The position numbers and the translations under genes are program-made. The notes under the pieces were generated by a model that saw nothing but the letters and a program-made list of their open reading frames with translations, had not been told where the DNA came from and did not search any database. 45,715 bases of DNA from Dehalococcoidia bacterium (GTDB taxonomy: Bacteria > Chloroflexota > Dehalococcoidia > Lucifugimonadales > UBA3495): contig JAJEIA010000130.1 of the NCBI GenBank assembly GCA_022823505.1, positions 1-45,715 on the forward strand. The letters run 5' to 3'. Numbering within the stretch: position 1 is the stretch's first letter; the number at the start of each line of letters is the position of its first letter. Of the stretch, positions 16,592-23,646 are shown one piece after another.

Positions 16592-17269
16592 CTACTTATG
16601 GCAAATTGTACAGTCGGTGCTGACGTTGTTTTCCCGGTGGCAGTCCAGGCACGTGCCCATCTTCAGCGACTGGCCCTGCTGCGGCTGCACCTCTTCCATG
16701 CTGGCCACGTCGCCGTGACATACCGAGCAGGCCTCGGCGGTGGTCACCGGCAGGTTCATCGGCTTTTCGTCCCCTATGGGCAGCGTGACCGTGCGTTCTT
16801 CGCCCTGGGTCAGGAACCGGATGTGGGCCTCGTGAACGAACCGGACGTGGTCCGGCACGCGATGCACCCGCTCCCAGTCGATGGGCCGCTCTTCAGCGTG
16901 CTTGTCCAGCACCCGCTGTATGTTGATGAGCGTTTCCGGCGCCACGGCGTCGGTGGTCACGTTGCTGCCGTTCACCTGCTTGTGGCAGATCACGCAGACC
17001 TCAACGGCCGGCACGGTGGCCGCCGCTCCCGAGGTCACGTTGCGGTGGCAGAACTCGCATTGGATGGCATGACCGCCCTCTTCCACGGAACCCGCGTGCA
17101 CGGTGTGCGGGAAGTCAATCGGCTGCGCCGGCGCATTGCCCCAGCCGAAGGGCGGGTTGGAGAACCAGGATATGAACAGCACGACCAGGATGAACGCGAC
17201 GATGGCCGTCACGACCAGCCCGGCAATCGCCATCGGGATGAGCTGTCGAGTAGGTGGGAGGGGCGGCAT
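16592..17269 (-). CDS. actA: ACIII pentaheme cytochrome c subunit ActA
   Basis: 225 residues. One N-terminal membrane helix (about residues 11-35) is followed by five CxxCH heme sites: CEFCH (71-75), CVICH (92-96), CSVCH (181-185), CLDCH (207-211) and CTICH (220-224). Extra histidines (His55, His58, His67, His139, His146, His149) can give bis-His ligation, as in the class III-like cytochromes of ActA. The subunit moves electrons from the ActB iron-sulfur centres to ActE or a soluble acceptor. It is the second gene of the operon. Confidence 0.93.
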   Translation of the reverse strand: MPPLPPTRQLIPMAIAGLVVTAIVAFILVVLFISWFSNPPFGWGNAPAQPIDFPHTVHAGSVEEGGHAIQCEFCHRNVTSGAAATVPAVEVCVICHKQVNGSNVTTDAVAPETLINIQRVLDKHAEERPIDWERVHRVPDHVRFVHEAHIRFLTQGEERTVTLPIGDEKPMNLPVTTAEACSVCHGDVASMEEVQPQQGQSLKMGTCLDCHRENNVSTDCTICHK

Positions 17270-17352
17270 GGAAATCGGCAGGTCTGTTGGCGGCAGGGAG
17301 CGGTTTCGTCAGGCAGCGCGTGCGGCAGCGTTTCGGACGGGTGCCCCGCGTG

Positions 17353-17655
17353 TTATACGAAGAGGCGTTCCCAAACTTGCTGCAGCGCTATTGGCGACTG
17401 CATGATGGTCAGGATCATCATGACCACGGCACCCGCCAACGCGGCAAGGCCGATCACGGTGAGGGGTAATCGCAAGCGCGAGAAGAACGCCGGGTAGGTC
17501 CCGGTCTGCACTCCCGACGGTATCAGGCCATGAGCGATCAGCATGCTGAACGCGAAGACGATGATCAGGGGGAAATAAATCCACAGATACGTCAGCCAGA
17601 GGCTGACATCGGCCCAGAGAACCGCGTTCATCGCGTTGGGGTCGGTTTGCGGCAT
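17353..17655 (-). CDS. Small two-helix membrane protein leading the ACIII operon
   Basis: 100 residues with two predicted membrane helices (LTYLWIYFPLIIVFAFSMLI and LPLTVIGLAALAGAVVMMIL) and a short soluble C-terminus. It is the first gene after the act promoter (start at 17655, about 95 nt from the predicted transcription start), and actA starts 83 nt beyond its stop. It has no recognised family. Size and place suggest a small accessory subunit or assembly factor of ACIII, but this is inferred from context alone. The ribosome site is weak. Confidence 0.68.
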   Translation of the reverse strand: MPQTDPNAMNAVLWADVSLWLTYLWIYFPLIIVFAFSMLIAHGLIPSGVQTGTYPAFFSRLRLPLTVIGLAALAGAVVMMILTIMQSPIALQQVWERLFV

Positions 17656-17751
17656 GTGGCTGGTGAACCTGCGCTCGAACGTTTATTGCTGGGCTCTCTG
17701 CCCGGGATCGACCACGTAAAGCGGCTGAAATTACGTAGCCCGTTTTGGGCT

Positions 17752-17785
17752 GGTGAAAATTATCACATTCGATTTGGCCTGTCAA
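17752..17785 (-). promoter_or_regulatory. ACIII operon promoter with overlapping CRP/FNR-like palindrome
   Basis: On the minus strand there is TTGACA (17780-17785), exactly 17 nt, then TAATTT (17757-17762), an almost consensus sigma70 promoter with an upstream TG. The plus-strand GGTGA-N6-TCACA (17752-17767) covers the -10. That geometry is CRP/FNR-type and at this position would favour repression. The nature of the regulator is inference. Confidence 0.7.
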
Positions 17786-18012
17786 CAAGATTCAGGGACG
17801 CCCAACGCCCCTTTCGCGGCTGCCGCGGACACCTCAGCCCGCCTGTCTGAGAGGCCATCCCACCATCACCGCGAGCGACGATGGGCAAACCCCACAAGCG
17901 GGCCAGCATGGGATCTGCCGCGGATGCCGGACGCCGGAATCGCCCGCGCGCGCATGCTCAGTGCGCTGAAAGCCACCACAGCAGGGCGTTTGCGCGTAGC
18001 TGCGTCCGCACA

Positions 18013-18069
18013 TTGTGACTGCTATTTTCACAAAATATGCACGATTTCGTCACGAAATTGTGATTGACG
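18013..18069. promoter_or_regulatory. Palindrome cluster upstream of a possible promoter
   Basis: TTGTGA (18014-18019) and TCACAA (18028-18033) form an inverted pair, followed by CACGATTTCG-TCA-CGAAATTGTG (18040-18062), a 10-bp palindrome with one mismatch. TTGACG follows at 18064-18069, with TATAGC 15 nt after it, a short spacing. This could be a regulated plus-strand promoter for the structured segment downstream. The function is inferred. Confidence 0.4.
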
Positions 18070-18217
18070 CATCGTGAACCAGCCTATAGCGTTTGTGCCT
18101 ATACCATCCGGTACGTCCCGTAGCGAAATTAGAAACACATAGGATCGAAACATGAAAACGATAAGCAGATACAGGGACCGGGGCCATTGCGCGCCTCAGC
18201 CTCCCTCACCCCGCGCC

Positions 18218-18570
18218 CGTTGTTGATCCAATAGTTGAAACAACCCGCTGCTCCCATTACCAGGGGCAGCACGGAGCGCAGGGATCGGACCCGGTTAGGC
18301 CGGCAACCCTGGACGGAAGCAGCCACCTCCGTAGCGCTACCTGACGGGCAACGATCGCCTGGTGATCGCGTCCTGCCCCGGCACACCCCGCCGCCCAAGC
18401 AAATGGTGAGCGTGGCCGAGTACGTGCTCGGCCTGGCGGCATAGCGCCGTCAGGCGCAAACCAACCCTTACTCCCCGGGGCTGGGAGACCGGTTCGCTCA
18501 TCCGCTCACGAGGACGAATCATCCCAGGCACAGAAGCCCCTGGCGAAAGCGAGGGTGCTTTCGCCAGGGG
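18218..18570 (+). ncRNA. Candidate structured non-coding RNA (possibly SRP-like motif)
   Basis: The segment folds into consecutive stems: GTTGTT/AACAAC; GCTGCTCC/GGGGCAGC (8 bp); ACGGAG (18271-18276) with CTCCGT (18327-18332); CGATC/GATCG inside GGGCA/TGCCC; GGCCGAG/CTCGGCC; TGGCGGC/GCCGTCA; and the final 14-bp hairpin at 18537-18570. Within it, GGACCCGGTTAGG (18287-18299) and GGAAGCAGCC (18315-18324) match the two arms of bacterial SRP RNA domain IV (GGTCAGG ... GAAGCAGCC). The apical GGAA tetraloop is replaced by a longer loop, and the GGCAACC between the arms also recalls S-box riboswitches. No tmRNA or RNase P signature is present. A strand is assigned from the terminal hairpin and TTGACG upstream. 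Family unproven. Confidence 0.33.
18537..18570 (+). terminator. Strong hairpin, probable terminator
   Basis: CCCCTGGCGAAAGC and GCTTTCGCCAGGGG pair perfectly over 14 bp around a GAGGGT loop. The tail is only moderately T-rich (AATTATTT begins about 10 nt later), so intrinsic termination is likely but not classical. Confidence 0.6.
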
Positions 18571-18868
18571 GAGGTAATCGAATTATTTGGCATCGGCGAC
18601 GATAGCGTCGACCTCTCAGCTACCAACCAGCGCCGAAATAACTGGCTGCAGAACCCGGAACCTCATCAACCCCCGCCACACGTAACGGGTCGCGGGATGC
18701 CCGCTCTGGCGGATACGCCCGTCGGGCTTGAGCGGGCGCATAACGAAAGCGGGGGACGCATCGGCGTCAGAGGCGGTCGCCATTCGGATCGCGATCCTGA
18801 TTCTGGTCGCGATGACCGCCGTTCCGGCGTACCGGCTTGCAGCAATACAAAGCATCCGGAGACAGCGC

Positions 18869-20605
18869 ATGCGCATAACTGGCACCGCAATAGAAAAAGC
18901 ACATCGCACCCTTTCCAACCGTTTCACCATACGTCTGATCCTGCTCACCCTGACATGCCTCGTTCTGCTGGCGTGTCTAGGCGCCCTGCTGTTCACCGGC
19001 GGTTTGGCGTCCGCCCAGGACGGCGAGGACCCGGAGGCCACCTGGTCAGCCACGCTGACGGTGGGCTCGAACACGTCGTACGTTCCCGCAACAACCGGAT
19101 ACTCAACCTGGGGGGATGACATGGGAGCGCTCTCCAGCCAGTCCTTCTCGCTGGATGAACGCGCATATCGCGTACTGACCGTGCTGACCCTTGCTGAAAG
19201 CCTGTACCTCAACATCAGCCGAGAACTTCCCGGGGACTTTACGCTGGCAATCGGAGACCAGGAATTCCTCGCCTCGGACAGCCTGAAACCGGAAAGCGCC
19301 GCCGCGGGACGCTACTGGTGGGAGGCCGACGACCTCGACTGGAAGAGTGGCGACACGGTTGAAGTCAGCATCACCCTGGTCGAGGGTTCGGACGCTTTGC
19401 CGGAAAGGCGCGCGGCGCGCCCCTTGGCCTATGCGAAGAACCTGCCGGAGGACCATAATGGCACTGATCCCTTCACCTTTCAACTCTACTTCACGGACCA
19501 AATCCAGATGAGCTACAAAAGGCTGCGCGACCAGGTGCTGGACGTGACCAACGCGTCGGTGACCAAAGCCAAGCGCAGGACGAAGGGATCGAACCGCATC
19601 TGGGACATTACGGTACAGCCCGATTCTCCCGACCACATACACTTCTACCTGCTGGCCGACCGGCAGTGCTCCCACGAGGCCGCCGTCTGCACCAAGGACG
19701 GCAGGAAACTGTACAACGACCTGAAGTTCAGGGTGACCGGATCAAACGCTCCGACACCGGCGCCGCCCACGCCCACACCAACACCCTCCGTTACGCCGAC
19801 ACCCACTCCCACACAGATACCGGACCGGCCGGAACTCTATGAACTGGGAACCGCCCCGGAGCATATTGCCCATATCAGTTGGAAGTGGCCCCGAGATACT
19901 GAAACGAACCAGCGGCCGAGGCTCCGCGAAGTGACGACCGATTTCACCATTCATAACGACGTCGGCAATTTCTCCAGCCGAAACGGACTCTACCTGATGC
20001 TTGGCGTCCATGAAATCTCCAACGCGCTGCTCTACTACGGGATACAGACCAGAAACGACGGCAGCAAGGCTCTGATCTTCTCCAGGTGGGGCACCGTAGA
20101 CCTCGACAACGCAAGGGTGGCTCCCGGCGGCTTCTCCGAGGCTGGCGATTACGAAGGAGACTTCATATCGGTGAGGCGCCACTACGAATGGAGCGACGGC
20201 GACTACCGGGTGCGACTGGCTTCCGACGGGGCGGACGCCGACGGAGAATGGTTTGGGGTTTGGATCACGGACGTCGATGCCGACACGACCACCTGGTTCG
20301 GGTCCTTGAAGTTTCCTTTCGTAGACGATGACGAACAGGCCTGGATCAAGGGATCATCTTATAGCACCATTGAAATTTATGGCCGGCCCATCCGCCCGAT
20401 TGACGTTCCGGTATGGGAGGTGAGCGTCCAACGCCCGGTCGGGGACGGCGCAGCGTCGTCCCATGGAATTACCGGTTACGGCAACGGGCCGACCGACTTC
20501 CCCAACGCTGAGATTCACTATGATACCGACAGCAATCTGGTCAACATGACCGTGGGCGGGGCCACGGAGCAGACGACCGCAGCGCAGACAGTGACTTTCC
20601 CATGA
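18869..20605 (+). CDS. Large exported multi-domain beta protein with Pro/Thr linker
   Basis: 578 residues. The signal/anchor (LILLTLTCLVLLACLGALLF, ending about ASAQDGED) precedes three parts. The first (about residues 45-165) starts ATWSATLTVGSN and has YRVLTVLTLAESLYLNI and YWWEADDLDWKSGDTVEVSI, a repeat type common in exported actinobacterial and Chloroflexota proteins. The second (about 180-300) has FTFQLYFTDQIQMSYKRLRD and TDGRKLYND-like ends, another beta-sandwich. A Thr/Pro-rich linker leads to a unique 230-residue domain. I chose the ATG at 18869 because CCGGAGA lies 6 nt upstream; the frame also runs back to 18728. Surface adhesion or binding is likely; no enzyme motif is visible. 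Confidence 0.85.
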   Translation: MRITGTAIEKAHRTLSNRFTIRLILLTLTCLVLLACLGALLFTGGLASAQDGEDPEATWSATLTVGSNTSYVPATTGYSTWGDDMGALSSQSFSLDERAYRVLTVLTLAESLYLNISRELPGDFTLAIGDQEFLASDSLKPESAAAGRYWWEADDLDWKSGDTVEVSITLVEGSDALPERRAARPLAYAKNLPEDHNGTDPFTFQLYFTDQIQMSYKRLRDQVLDVTNASVTKAKRRTKGSNRIWDITVQPDSPDHIHFYLLADRQCSHEAAVCTKDGRKLYNDLKFRVTGSNAPTPAPPTPTPTPSVTPTPTPTQIPDRPELYELGTAPEHIAHISWKWPRDTETNQRPRLREVTTDFTIHNDVGNFSSRNGLYLMLGVHEISNALLYYGIQTRNDGSKALIFSRWGTVDLDNARVAPGGFSEAGDYEGDFISVRRHYEWSDGDYRVRLASDGADADGEWFGVWITDVDADTTTWFGSLKFPFVDDDEQAWIKGSSYSTIEIYGRPIRPIDVPVWEVSVQRPVGDGAASSHGITGYGNGPTDFPNAEIHYDTDSNLVNMTVGGATEQTTAAQTVTFP

Positions 20606-20670
20606 CGCCCGGGTGGTCTGCACACCCACAAAAATGCGTGCGGGGCCCGCTCCCAATGGCCGCTTGATAC

Positions 20671-20698
20671 CGGCCCAGCGCTCGAGAGTGCTGGGCCG
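20671..20698 (+). terminator. Hairpin after the exported protein gene
   Basis: CGGCCCAGC and GCTGGGCCG form a perfect 9-bp stem with a 10-nt loop, 66 nt after the stop. There is no T-run, so termination is likely factor-assisted or weak. Confidence 0.45.
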
Positions 20699-20721
20699 AC
20701 GTCTGCTCAAGCTCGCTTTCG

Positions 20722-20750
20722 TTGACGCCCAAAATGCCACCCCATATAAT
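20722..20750 (+). promoter_or_regulatory. Promoter of the ThDP decarboxylase cluster
   Basis: TTGACG (20722-20727), 17 nt, TATAAT (20745-20750, consensus). The predicted transcription start is near 20757, giving a leader of about 60 nt that ends with AAGGAG at 20802-20807, 8 nt before the first start codon at 20816. Confidence 0.75.
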
Positions 20751-20815
20751 GCCGGATGGACTAAAACGCATCGACAGTACGCCTTTCCCGGCGCATTTTT
20801 CAAGGAGCCCCCAGA

Positions 20816-21328
20816 ATGACCACCGAAGTGTACGAATCTGTCTTGCATCCGCAATCCCTGGTTGCGGAACTGAAGAAGAACAGCGTCTCGCACGTGGTTT
20901 GGCTGCCCGACAGCGAGACCAATTTCCTCTACAACATGATGATGGAAGAGCCCACCCTGGACCTGATCCCGGTGTGCCGCGAGGGCGAGACCATGGCCGT
21001 CGCCGCGGGGTTGTGGGTCGGCGGCGCCAACCCCGTGGTGCTCATCCAGAACACCGGTGTTTTCGAGGCCGGCGACTCCATTCGAGGCCTGTGCCTGGAC
21101 CTCAACCAGCCCCTGGTCATGCTGGTCGGCTATCGCGGCTGGACCCGTCGCGGCCCCACCCCCGACTCCGCCGGCCGCTTCATCGAGCACATCCTTCACG
21201 CGTGGGGCATCAACTACTACCTGGTGGAAACCGATGACGACGCCGACCGCATCAGCATCGCCTTCGAGGAGTCCCAGCGCCTCAACCGGCCCGTGGCCGT
21301 CCTGATCGGCACCGAGTTCGGCGCCTAG
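20816..21328 (+). CDS. ThDP-dependent decarboxylase, pyrimidine-binding subunit (ComD-like)
   Basis: 170 residues, equivalent to the N-terminal (PYR) domain of a split thiamine-diphosphate decarboxylase such as sulfopyruvate or phosphonopyruvate decarboxylase. The key glutamate that activates ThDP lies in CREGETMAVAAGLWVGG. NTGVFEAGDSIRGLCLDLNQ and PLVMLVGYRG match the family core. It should pair with the next gene, which carries the diphosphate-binding half, to form an alpha2beta2-type enzyme. The substrate is unknown. A coenzyme M role is unlikely to be provable here, since no other coenzyme M gene is present. The start follows a clear promoter and AAGGAG ribosome site. Confidence 0.85.
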   Translation: MTTEVYESVLHPQSLVAELKKNSVSHVVWLPDSETNFLYNMMMEEPTLDLIPVCREGETMAVAAGLWVGGANPVVLIQNTGVFEAGDSIRGLCLDLNQPLVMLVGYRGWTRRGPTPDSAGRFIEHILHAWGINYYLVETDDDADRISIAFEESQRLNRPVAVLIGTEFGA

Positions 21329-21383
21329 TCGGCCCCTGCCTTCCCAGCGTATCCCGCGTCCCCGAAACCCAGGAGCAAGTCCC

Positions 21384-21980
21384 ATGATCAACAACACCGA
21401 TGCCGTGCGCGTCATCGACACCAATCGCGAAGACGCCGTCGTCGTCCCCACCATGAACGCCGGCAACGTCCGCTTTGGCCTGCCCTCCGTCACCACCAAC
21501 CAGAACCTGGACCTCCCGATCTCCGGCGCCATGGGCAAGGCCAGCAACGTCGGGCTCGGCATCGCCCTGGCCCAGCCCGGCCGCAAGGTCATGGTCCTGG
21601 ACGGCGACGGCAGCCTGCTGATGAACCTCGGCGCGCTGGTCACAACCTCCACCAAGGCTCCGAAGAACTTCTACCACTTCCTCTTCAACAACGGCGTCTA
21701 TGCCGTCACCGGCGGGCAGCCGATTCCCGGCTCCGACGGCGTCACCAACTGGGAAGAGATTGCCCGGGGCGCCGGATACGCGGCCGTCTTCTCCTTCGAC
21801 AACCTGGAAGACTTCACCACCGGCATCAGCGAAGTGCTGGCCGCCGAGGGTCCGGTCTTCATCCACCTGGCCGTGGAGCCCGAGATCGAGAACACGCCGG
21901 TGCAGTTCCGCACCCGCGCCTCCCGCACCGCCCAGCAGGCGTACGAAGAAGTCACCGCCGCACTGGCCGGCGACAACTAG
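21384..21980 (+). CDS. ThDP-dependent decarboxylase, diphosphate-binding subunit (ComE-like)
   Basis: 198 residues, PP domain. The ThDP/Mg motif is intact: GDG at residues 74-76 (VMVLDGDGSLLMNLGALVT) and NN at 102-103 in HFLFNNGVYAVTGGQPIPGS, with GAMGKAS at 48-54. It therefore binds the diphosphate through Asp75 and Asn102/103. It lies 55 nt after the partner gene, with CAGGAG upstream of ATG 21384. The two subunits together are expected to be a 2-oxoacid decarboxylase. A third gene 1.1 kb downstream is a relative in which these motif residues are lost. Confidence 0.88.
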   Translation: MINNTDAVRVIDTNREDAVVVPTMNAGNVRFGLPSVTTNQNLDLPISGAMGKASNVGLGIALAQPGRKVMVLDGDGSLLMNLGALVTTSTKAPKNFYHFLFNNGVYAVTGGQPIPGSDGVTNWEEIARGAGYAAVFSFDNLEDFTTGISEVLAAEGPVFIHLAVEPEIENTPVQFRTRASRTAQQAYEEVTAALAGDN

Positions 21981-22020
21981 CGCTTTACCTCCCGCCCGCC
22001 GATAGGTCCAGGCCGCGCTT

Positions 22021-22374
22021 TTGGACTTCCAGCGCGGACTTCCCGAGACCATAACGGCGGGCGGGGTTACCAGATGGCTGACCAGACACGCGCGGGAGGA
22101 TTCGCGCGCCGAGGTTACTGCCTATAGGATTCAGCAGGCTCTTGAGAATTGGGTTGTGCGCGGCATCTGCACAAACCGGAGAGGCAGTACAACTATGACT
22201 TACTGGGGGCTTGTCCCCGGGCGTGATGTGATGTTGCGAGTTTCCGTTTCTCTGGATGACGCCGAGATTGTGTCAGCCCATTTTGACCAGCACGCGACCA
22301 AGCGGATTGACGAAGCCGGTCGCCCCTGGTTTCACCAACGCTGTGGAGGCTTGGAGGTGCGGGATGCAGGCTAA
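22021..22374 (+). CDS. Small toxin-like protein (DUF4258-like)
   Basis: 117 residues starting at TTG, the first possible start after an in-frame stop. LTRHAREDSRAEVTAYRIQQ then VVRGICTNRRGS and VMLRVSVSLDDAEIVSAHFD resemble the DUF4258/BrnT-type fold: an N-terminal HA-x-ER-like helix, then beta strands ending in a valine-rich strand. Such proteins are often toxins or RNA-binding. It lies 40 nt after the ThDP gene, overlaps the next gene by 11 nt, and could be in its operon. The family is assigned by pattern only, and the start is uncertain. Confidence 0.6.
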   Translation: MDFQRGLPETITAGGVTRWLTRHAREDSRAEVTAYRIQQALENWVVRGICTNRRGSTTMTYWGLVPGRDVMLRVSVSLDDAEIVSAHFDQHATKRIDEAGRPWFHQRCGGLEVRDAG

Positions 22375-22765
22375 ATACTACGCCGAAGACGACGCTCTGG
22401 TGATAAGCGGAAACCGAAGAGGACGCAGCGGCGCCGCGCTACGGGATGACTTCGGGATCATTCTCGACCTTGAGGACGTAGGCAGCGAGGACGTTACGCG
22501 GATAGACATACTGAACGTCAGCTGGTTCCTGCCACTGAGCGCAGAACGCGGCTACGACGCCGACACCGACACGCTGACGCTGGGCGACAAGCCGGACGCG
22601 GACGCCGATTACCGCGTGGTGGACAACGGCGACTTCGTGAGCTACCGGCAGTGGTTCGACGACGGGAGCGAATGGGACATCGTGGCGGTGGACCTGCGCC
22701 AGGCGTCCAAATACCTGGCGCCGGCGCTGGGCGCCCTGCCGCAGTCGAAGGCCGTCGGCGCCTGA
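22364..22765 (+). CDS. DUF2283-like protein with two repeats, probable partner of 22021-22374
   Basis: 133 residues. YAEDDALVISG ... DDFGIILDLEDVGSEDVTRI and, 60 residues later, YDADTDTLTLGDKPDADADY with EWDIVAVDLRQASKYL both match the short beta-rich DUF2283 pattern (tyrosine-acidic start, then a glycine-flanked strand). The protein therefore looks like two fused or duplicated DUF2283 units. GGAGG 8 nt before ATG 22364 sets the start. DUF2283 genes often sit beside DUF4258 genes, which supports a toxin-antitoxin-like pair. An antitoxin role is inferred. Confidence 0.65.
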   Translation: MQAKYYAEDDALVISGNRRGRSGAALRDDFGIILDLEDVGSEDVTRIDILNVSWFLPLSAERGYDADTDTLTLGDKPDADADYRVVDNGDFVSYRQWFDDGSEWDIVAVDLRQASKYLAPALGALPQSKAVGA

Positions 22766-22783
22766 CGACCCAAACGGTCAGCA

Positions 22784-23002
22784 ATGCCCAAGTTCCGCCC
22801 CTTCAGCATCTTTGGCCGGCTTTTGGCGTCGGCCGTGGTGGTGGCCGGCTTCTACCTGCTTTGGCTGGGTTTCGTGGAGGGCAACGCGCTCAAGGCGGTT
22901 CCCGGGGCCGTGCTCATTCCCGCCGGCCTGTACCTCATGGTTTCTCAGCGCCGCACGGAGGCACGCCAGGATTCGGAGCGGGAAGCCAACAGCGATGACT
23001 GA
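22784..23002 (+). CDS. Small two-helix membrane protein
   Basis: 72 residues. SIFGRLLASAVVVAGFYLLW and LKAVPGAVLIPAGLYLMV are two membrane segments with a short loop, and the tail is charged (QRRTEARQDSEREANSDD). It lies 19 nt after the DUF2283-like gene and 78 nt before the third ThDP-domain gene. There is no known family. It may be a co-expressed membrane factor of the cluster. Confidence 0.6.
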   Translation: MPKFRPFSIFGRLLASAVVVAGFYLLWLGFVEGNALKAVPGAVLIPAGLYLMVSQRRTEARQDSEREANSDD

Positions 23003-23079
23003 CCGCCGCATCCCGTCTCCGTTCAGTCCGGATCCTGTCTATCCTGTGTATTCCATCCTGTGTATCGATGTAAAACCCA

Positions 23080-23643
23080 ATGATTCCCTCCCGCGAAGTC
23101 GCCCGCGCCATCAACTACCATCGCCAGGATTCGCTGGTCGTATCGACGTCCGCCGCACTGCGCGACTGGCACCACGTGTCGGAACGGCGCGAGCTGGACA
23201 TCGACCTCACCGACTGCATGGACCGCGCTCCGGCCGTGGGCCTTGGCCTATCCATCGCCCAGCCCAGCCGCCGCATTCTCGTGCTCGACTGTGACGCCAC
23301 CCTGCGCACCGATCTGGCCAGCCTGGCCACCATCGGGGAGGCGTCGCCCGGCAACCTGGTCCACTTCGTCCTGGAGGACGCCGACCACACCTCAACCGAC
23401 GGTACGCCCATCAGAGGCCTGGACCGCATCGACTTTGAGGGCATGGCCCGCAGCGCCGGCTATGCTCACACCTGCCGGTTCGACAACCTGGAGGAATTCC
23501 TCATCGGTCTGGAGGACATCATGGCTCGGCCGGGACCGATCCTGGTCACCGTGAAGGTCCTGCCCGAGCCGGAACCGCCGGCGTTCCCCGAACGCTCCAT
23601 GGCCGACGGGTGGGCCGAGGTGCGCCGTACGCTCAGCGAGTAA
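23080..23643 (+). CDS. ComE-like ThDP-domain protein with degenerate cofactor motif
   Basis: 187 residues, aligned along its length with ComE-type PP domains: APAVGLGLSIAQPSRRILVL, then the decayed motif, then FEGMARSAGYAHTCRFDNLE. The residues that bind ThDP are changed. GDG becomes Cys71-Asp72-Ala73, and the NN/NG pair becomes Glu99-Asp100-Ala101 (HFVLEDADHTSTDG). GxMG is Cys46-Met-Asp. Only the middle aspartate is kept. It is therefore probably non-catalytic, or binds another ligand. The preceding leader has repeats of ATCCTGTGTAT and no clear ribosome site. It is in the same direction as the ThDP pair, and the DtxR-family gene converges on it 3 nt later. Confidence 0.8.
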   Translation: MIPSREVARAINYHRQDSLVVSTSAALRDWHHVSERRELDIDLTDCMDRAPAVGLGLSIAQPSRRILVLDCDATLRTDLASLATIGEASPGNLVHFVLEDADHTSTDGTPIRGLDRIDFEGMARSAGYAHTCRFDNLEEFLIGLEDIMARPGPILVTVKVLPEPEPPAFPERSMADGWAEVRRTLSE

Positions 23644-23646
23644 CTC

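Larger units (their letters stand above)
17786..18868. other. Long non-coding stretch
   Basis: No reading frame with a start, ribosome site and protein-like composition was found in these 1.1 kb. The short frames here look like shadows. 17786-18012 and 18070-18217 show nothing I can name. Palindromes lie at 18013-18062, a serially hairpinned segment at 18218-18570, and 18571-18868 is leader of the next gene. Confidence 0.6.

Noticed and set aside
18287..18332. S-box (SAM) riboswitch
   Set aside because: GGCAACC is present, but the GGTGCTAATTCC part and the closing helix are missing, and no methionine gene follows.
18218..18570. tmRNA or RNase P RNA
   Set aside because: No tRNA-like end with CCA, no resume-codon peptide, and no GAGGAAAGTCC core or matching distal helix were found.
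18728..18868. Upstream extension of the exported protein
   Set aside because: The ATG at 18869 has a good ribosome site and begins a normal signal sequence; the extension adds a second hydrophobic stretch and lacks one.
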